Assembly (NCBI GenBank): GCA_003149345.1
Contig: QFWI01000008.1
Coordinates: 372,001 to 436,000 of the forward strand
Origin: Vampirovibrio chlorellavorus
GTDB lineage: Bacteria > Cyanobacteriota > Vampirovibrionia > Vampirovibrionales > Vampirovibrionaceae
Direction: 5' to 3'
DNA length: 64,000 bases
Positions 59,287 to 64,000 of this stretch are shown piece after piece. The translations under genes were made by a program, and so were the position numbers. Within the stretch, counting starts at the first letter, position 1; every line of letters begins with the position of its first letter. The notes under the pieces are model-generated. The model searched no databases, was not told where the DNA came from, and saw nothing but the letters and a program-made list of their open reading frames with translations.

Positions 59287-61989
59287 CTACAGCGTTTCTA
59301 GTGCGGTTTTAACGGTTTCTTTTGTCATCAAAATACACTTTTTCTTTTTGTTACCCTCATCAATGAGTGAAACTTGCTCATCCCGGTTTGTAATAACCTG
59401 CGCCTGGTCTAAAATCTGCATTAACCAGCGTGGTGTAAGCTCTTTCGTTTCCTTGAAATAGCCATCCTCTACTAGGCGCTCACTGATTTTTTTGGCGGTG
59501 CTATTGAGTGGATACCAGTTTGGATGCCCGTAAAGTGGATTGATCTCGAATTCGTCCATCAACAGTAGGATTGTATCCAGCACTTTTAACTGAAGATGGT
59601 TTTCTTTGGCTTGTTCCCGCTTTTCTTTGACCTTCTTCTCTGCAAACTTCAGTGTTCTTAATGAGAATGATTCCAATTGCTCCTGGGTGTTTTCGTTATC
59701 GGCCAGGATGGCAATGGCCAGCAGGGGGGCCCACACTTCCCAGTCCCGGTTGGTGATTTTCTCTTGCGCCGGGAATTCCTGATACGCCTGAGACACCAGA
59801 TGAAACTTGGTCAACGCCCACCGGTAAAGGCGATCCCGCAAGGCCCCGGCTTGACCCTTCCATTGCTCGGGGAACCGGGCCATACTGACCAGTTTTTTGA
59901 CCTCAGCGCCGGGTGCTTTGTGCATGGTGATCAGAATTGACCGGGTATTCAGGGTATCGTTCAGCATGTTGATACCTGCGAAAATTTTGGGGGAATAGAC
60001 GTTGAAATACTGGATGTCCATTTCCCCGTTCTTGCCTTTTTCCACCCGGGAAACCATCCCCCCGGCTTTGTAGCCAGAGTTTAAAACCAACAGCTCATCC
60101 TGATTTTCCGGGGTCTTTTTGTTGAACTGTTCGGCCTCATCCCGGATGTACGTGGAAAAGCATTTTTCAATCATTCGGAACATGGCCGGTAATGAAACGT
60201 TTGCGGCCATAATGGCGTTGAAGCATAGCTGTTCCAGTAGTTCCAGGGTGTTGGTTTTTCCGCTTCCCGCCAGACCGTTTAAGGACAGATAGGGGAAAGC
60301 CTGAAACAGTCGGGCCACGTAAGTCCCCATGGTATAAAGCGCCAGTATTTCATGGGTGACCGGATCCCGGTGCCAGATATACCGGGAAAAATAAGCGGTT
60401 AAGTCTTTCAGCAATTCAGCGGTATTTTCCCCTTCCCGGCCCTGTCTGAATGCGGCAATACCTTCTGGGCTCCACCGGCCACTGACCACATAGGGCAATG
60501 GAATACTGGACGGGTTGAACCGTTCCGGTTGTTCCGACAAATAGACCGTTTGCGCCTGATAGGTGCCTGTTTCAGGATCAACGGTCGATTGAATGGCCAC
60601 CGGCTCATAGGTGGATTGTGTTTTACCGTCCACATTCCGATGAACATCGGCAAACAGGCAAACATGGCCGGTCAGTTTTTCAAGGTCATAGCCATTATTT
60701 GCGGGAACCGGCCCGGCGCCCTTACGGAAGGAATCCCCTTCAATGGTGCTTAACTGGGTAGGGTTTTCGGCCAACCGCTGGGCAGCCCATTCTTTGTATG
60801 AGCGCCGCAAAAGGGAGATTGAACACCCTTTCAGCTGAAGTTTTATTTTCTGGTAGTACCCTTCCCGGGTGATTTCAGGTAGATTCTGGAGGAATGGCCA
60901 TACCAGTATCAGATCCTCAGAGCTTTTCAACTTGGAAATCTTGTACTCAATCAGCCCCTTGGCCGATTCCATCAAAACGTCAAACTTGGTGGAAAAATCC
61001 TTTTGATTGGCCACGTACCATTCGTTAAAGTCCTTTGATTGACCGGTCAGGGTGACAAACTGAATATTCACGTTGGGATTGTGCTTCAGGATTTCAGTCG
61101 CCCATTTGTCCGTGGCCTTTTGTCCGGCGGTATCGGCGTCCCCACAGATATAGATGTTTTTGGCGTGTTTCAGCTTCTCCGGGCGGGTCATCCCACCGGT
61201 TCCAATAACCCCAACGGCTGGCAAACCAACCTGAACACCGGTTAGGGTGTCTGGGTGCCCTTCAAACAACCATACATTTTCACCAATGGCATCTTCGTTA
61301 TAAAAATGCTCTGTGGGTAGGTTCCCCAGGTGCAGGTATTTGGGTTTAGCTTCAGTCAGCGAACGGCCTGACATATTAAGGACACGCCCCCGGACAATCA
61401 AGGGAAACATGATTCGATCGCGGAAAAAATCACGGTGGGTATCCGCCTGGACAACGCCCGGCATCATGAGCCCAGCCTTAACAAAATCGTCCACGGTAAT
61501 GCCCAGGGGCTCCAGATTGGCCCGTTTGACAGAGCGCACCAGATTGCCATCCGAAAGCCCGATCTTTAAATCCTGGATGGTTTTCAGAGTGAATCCCCGG
61601 TTTTGCAGCCAGGCCAACCCACCCACTGAATCCATCAATGTGCTTTGATAATACTCGGCGGCATAGGCCAACGCCTTATAGATTCGCTGGGTTTGTTCCC
61701 ACTCGGCTTGGGCCTCATCCGATTTCTTTCCCAGCTTGACCCCGGCCATTTCCGCCAACTGGGTCAGTGCCTCTGGAAAAGTCATGCGGTCACGTTTCAT
61801 CAGTAGGGAGAAAATATCCCCGCCCTCATCACAAACTTTGCAGTGCCAAAACCCGGCTTCGTGATCCACGTCACAAGAAGGGTGCTTGTCCACATGGCCC
61901 GGTAGCGGGCATTTTATTTTGTTTTTACTGGTGTTCAGCAAGCTGCCGATGGTTATCAGCCGCTTAACCGCCTCAACTTCGTGGTTCAC
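59287..61989 (-). CDS. Primase-helicase, second copy
   Basis: Identical to 13006-15708. Confidence 0.9.
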   Translation of the reverse strand: MNHEVEAVKRLITIGSLLNTSKNKIKCPLPGHVDKHPSCDVDHEAGFWHCKVCDEGGDIFSLLMKRDRMTFPEALTQLAEMAGVKLGKKSDEAQAEWEQTQRIYKALAYAAEYYQSTLMDSVGGLAWLQNRGFTLKTIQDLKIGLSDGNLVRSVKRANLEPLGITVDDFVKAGLMMPGVVQADTHRDFFRDRIMFPLIVRGRVLNMSGRSLTEAKPKYLHLGNLPTEHFYNEDAIGENVWLFEGHPDTLTGVQVGLPAVGVIGTGGMTRPEKLKHAKNIYICGDADTAGQKATDKWATEILKHNPNVNIQFVTLTGQSKDFNEWYVANQKDFSTKFDVLMESAKGLIEYKISKLKSSEDLILVWPFLQNLPEITREGYYQKIKLQLKGCSISLLRRSYKEWAAQRLAENPTQLSTIEGDSFRKGAGPVPANNGYDLEKLTGHVCLFADVHRNVDGKTQSTYEPVAIQSTVDPETGTYQAQTVYLSEQPERFNPSSIPLPYVVSGRWSPEGIAAFRQGREGENTAELLKDLTAYFSRYIWHRDPVTHEILALYTMGTYVARLFQAFPYLSLNGLAGSGKTNTLELLEQLCFNAIMAANVSLPAMFRMIEKCFSTYIRDEAEQFNKKTPENQDELLVLNSGYKAGGMVSRVEKGKNGEMDIQYFNVYSPKIFAGINMLNDTLNTRSILITMHKAPGAEVKKLVSMARFPEQWKGQAGALRDRLYRWALTKFHLVSQAYQEFPAQEKITNRDWEVWAPLLAIAILADNENTQEQLESFSLRTLKFAEKKVKEKREQAKENHLQLKVLDTILLLMDEFEINPLYGHPNWYPLNSTAKKISERLVEDGYFKETKELTPRWLMQILDQAQVITNRDEQVSLIDEGNKKKKCILMTKETVKTALETL

Positions 61990-62019
61990 TTCAAACTCTC
62001 TTTTCCTGATTTGCCGCTC

Positions 62020-62226
62020 TTACCGGTTTTTACCGATGCACTCTCTACAAAACTGCTTCGCTGTTCCTTTACCGCATTGGCCACATAACGGGAGAAAATT
62101 CCAACAGGCGGTGCAACAATACTTCCAGCCATCTATGGCCATGTACGTTCCCGGTTTGCCCATGTCCTGTCCGCAAATGTGGCATGACGGTTTTTCAGCC
62201 TTTCGAGAGTAAGTTTTCAGGCTCAT
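62020..62226 (-). CDS. Multi-zinc-finger protein, second copy
   Basis: Identical to 15739-15945. Confidence 0.7.
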   Translation of the reverse strand: MSLKTYSRKAEKPSCHICGQDMGKPGTYMAIDGWKYCCTACWNFLPLCGQCGKGTAKQFCRECIGKNR

Positions 62227-62380
62227 CTTCCAAGTCCAAAATCGGAGCGGCTACGCATTTTTCAATCAGTGCGGATTCAATGCCTCTCTGGTACATCAGC
62301 CATTGGCAGGCGCCCTGAAAGGTTTTAAATTGCATCTCTTTATCAGTGCCATCGTTAAAGCTGGCTTCTACAGTAAACAT
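62195..62380 (-). CDS. Hypothetical protein, second copy
   Basis: Identical to 15914-16099. Confidence 0.6.
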   Translation of the reverse strand: MFTVEASFNDGTDKEMQFKTFQGACQWLMYQRGIESALIEKCVAAPILDLEDEPENLLSKG

Positions 62381-62386
62381 GGGGTA

Positions 62387-64000
62387 TTACCTCAAAATCT
62401 CTACTAAACGCTGATCGTGAATAAGGCTTGTACGATAGGCCTTTGGGAAGCTGTTCAGGAACGTCCCCTTGTATCGTGCCGTGGTCAGTCGGGGATCCAG
62501 AATGGCTACAGCCCCGGTATCGCTTTTGGTTCTAATGAGCCGCCCGAAACCTTGCAAAAGCCGGATAACAGCGGGGTAAATTCCCAAGTCCATGAATGCC
62601 CGGTTGGCCAAGGCGGGTGTGGTCCGGTAGCGGTTTTCCCGCGCCTGGTGAATCGGTTCCCGGTTATTGGGAAATGGAATCTTGTCGATGATGACCAGCT
62701 TGAGATCATCGCCCTCGATGGAAATGCCTTCCCAGAAACTGGAGGTCCCAACCAGAATGGAATTTTCTGTGTTTTTGAACCACTCAATCAGCTTGCTATT
62801 TGGCATTTCCGGGGATTGGGCCTTCACCGGAAAAGTGCATTCCCGGGCCAGAAATCCCGATATTTCCTTTAGCGCCTGGTTGGATGTGGTGAGAATCAGG
62901 GCTCGGCCTCGGGATAAATTCACCAGCTGCAAAATCTGGTCTTGCATCCATATTTGATACTCCACGCCTTTAGGGGTACCTTTCTGTTCAGCCACAGCTG
63001 GGGGCGGGGTGGGGATGTACAACACGCAATTTTGGGAATAGCTGAACGGGCTGGGACAATCAAATTCACCAGCCAGCACCATGCCCACCCGTGTTCGGAA
63101 CTGGTCAAACATGGCCACGGGCTGAACCCCGGCATTACTGGCCGTCAATTGTGGTTTCTTTCCTTTGATTCCCAAGGTGGCGGAAAGACAAATAACCGAA
63201 ATTTCAGGGTTGGAAAACAGAGCGTTGTACAAGTTTCCAGCCACGATGTACGGGCAAGTCACCACTTTGATGTCCGTTTTGGTCTGTTCCACCCAAGAAA
63301 CCGTTTTAGGGGTGTTGGTCACAGCGGCCATTGCAGCCAGCCCGGCCCCCGCGCAACGGTTCATCAGGTTGTCCTGAGCCTTCCGCTCCCGACTGCCTTC
63401 AGCGGTTTTAAACTGCCAGATTTCATTGGACAGGTTACCCATGGCCCGCTGGAAATCTTCGGTCAGGTCGATCAACTCTTGGCTGGGGATGATGCTTTCC
63501 TTTTCCTTGCCAGCTACCAGTAAGGCCCGGTAAGCCCGGAATAACGCCGCAACCGGTTCAGCAATGCCAGCTAAAAACGTGGGATCCTTTACCCCATATT
63601 CCGTTTTGGCCTTGTTGATATAACCCAATACCTGGTGTTCGGTCAGGCTTTGTTCCAGCTTGCTGATGGCCTTTTCTTCCAGCTGGTGAGCCTCATCCAG
63701 AATGAGCGCGTCGTACGCCGGAAATATCTCAATTTCAGGGTTGAACAGATCGAGCAACAGCAAGTCAAAGTTCGTAACGATGATTTCAGCCTTCTGAACA
63801 TCAGCTTTAGCCTTGTAATAGTGGCATTCGGAATAAAAGGGGCATTTACGCCCAGTACAAGAATCATCAGCATTGATTTTTGACCAATCCATTTCCAAAA
63901 CGTTAAAGGGGATCTCTTCCTTGTCGCCGGTTTCCGTGGTGTCGTACCACTCCTTCAGGCGTTTGATATTGTCGGGCTGGGAAAACAAGGTTTGTTGTCC
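62387..64000 (-). CDS. XPD/DinG-type helicase, second copy, cut by the window end
   Basis: Same as 16106-18148, but the first 143 codons (with Walker A and the first cluster cysteine) lie beyond the window edge. The frame is open to the last base, so this is an edge effect and not a damaged gene. A TTG inside could be mistaken for a start. Confidence 0.9.
   Translation of the reverse strand, partial: GQQTLFSQPDNIKRLKEWYDTTETGDKEEIPFNVLEMDWSKINADDSCTGRKCPFYSECHYYKAKADVQKAEIIVTNFDLLLLDLFNPEIEIFPAYDALILDEAHQLEEKAISKLEQSLTEHQVLGYINKAKTEYGVKDPTFLAGIAEPVAALFRAYRALLVAGKEKESIIPSQELIDLTEDFQRAMGNLSNEIWQFKTAEGSRERKAQDNLMNRCAGAGLAAMAAVTNTPKTVSWVEQTKTDIKVVTCPYIVAGNLYNALFSNPEISVICLSATLGIKGKKPQLTASNAGVQPVAMFDQFRTRVGMVLAGEFDCPSPFSYSQNCVLYIPTPPPAVAEQKGTPKGVEYQIWMQDQILQLVNLSRGRALILTTSNQALKEISGFLARECTFPVKAQSPEMPNSKLIEWFKNTENSILVGTSSFWEGISIEGDDLKLVIIDKIPFPNNREPIHQARENRYRTTPALANRAFMDLGIYPAVIRLLQGFGRLIRTKSDTGAVAILDPRLTTARYKGTFLNSFPKAYRTSLIHDQRLVEILR

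Larger units (their letters stand above)
46282..64000. repeat. Exact repeat of positions 1-17719
   Basis: The sequence starting cgccctgccc at 46282 equals that at position 1, and every gene from 46807 on has the same length and translation as its partner 46,281 bases earlier. It is the start of a second copy of the phage unit, caused by circularity, concatemers or tandem copies. Confidence 0.97.

Noticed and set aside
62387..63988. A truncated 533-aa helicase
   Set aside because: The gene is cut by the window edge. The first copy at 16106-18148 shows the full 680 residues.
46282..64000. A separate duplication of the replication and head genes
   Set aside because: All genes match exactly at a constant offset and the copy starts where the unit ends, so circularity or concatemers explain it better than a duplication inside the genome.

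Overview
The window is a tailed-phage genome shown about 1.4 times. A unit of 46,281 bp (positions 1-46281) is followed by an exact repeat of its first 17,719 bp (46282-64000 equals 1-17719). No host gene, rRNA or tRNA is visible. The DNA is therefore a circular, concatemeric or circularly permuted phage molecule, or a tandem prophage, and not a prophage with visible chromosomal flanks. The host cannot be read from the sequence. Ribosome binding sites are strong (AGGAGG type) and ATG, GTG and TTG starts all occur, which fits a bacterium but names no phylum.

The phage has a contractile tail and is temperate. The structural families (DUF1073 portal, Mu F-like protein, DUF2213 protease, DUF2184 capsid, DUF4054, DUF3383 sheath, DUF3277 tube, Gp138-type spike, baseplate J, DUF2612) match the simple contractile phages of the Bcep781 / XM1 / Pam3 type. 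Here they are combined with a large serine integrase and a repressor region.

Layout on the circle: (1) A control region at 21.6-21.8 kb has divergent promoters, a 12-bp perfect inverted repeat, a 48-aa ribbon-helix-helix protein on one side and an Xre-type repressor on the other. (2) Rightward (+ strand) lysogeny genes lie at 21.7-25.1 kb: repressor, TM2 membrane protein, coiled-coil membrane protein and serine integrase. One small minus-strand gene lies among them. (3) A HicA/HicB toxin-antitoxin pair lies at 25.2-25.8 kb on the minus strand. (4) Leftward early genes run from 21.6 down to 6.8 kb: small regulators, a possible ssDNA-binding protein, an XPD/DinG helicase, a primase-helicase, an ERCC4 nuclease, a Dam methylase and many small unknowns. 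An iteron-like array sits at 12.44-12.62 kb. (5) Leftward late genes begin at the small terminase (5854, or 52135 in the second copy). They run through the joint to the lysis genes at 25,967 and end at a terminator at about 25.9 kb. Because of the repeat, this late operon can be read without interruption from 52135 down to 25967.

Features that ordinary gene calling would miss: a -1 programmed frameshift in the tail chaperone at a T TTT TTC heptamer (39186-39192), which yields a 202-aa fusion; several genes below 60 codons with good Shine-Dalgarno sites; a 10-C homopolymer that separates two readings of a small early protein; and six TTTCGGTTACC repeats next to the replication genes. Genes in the second copy are listed briefly, since they match the first copy exactly.
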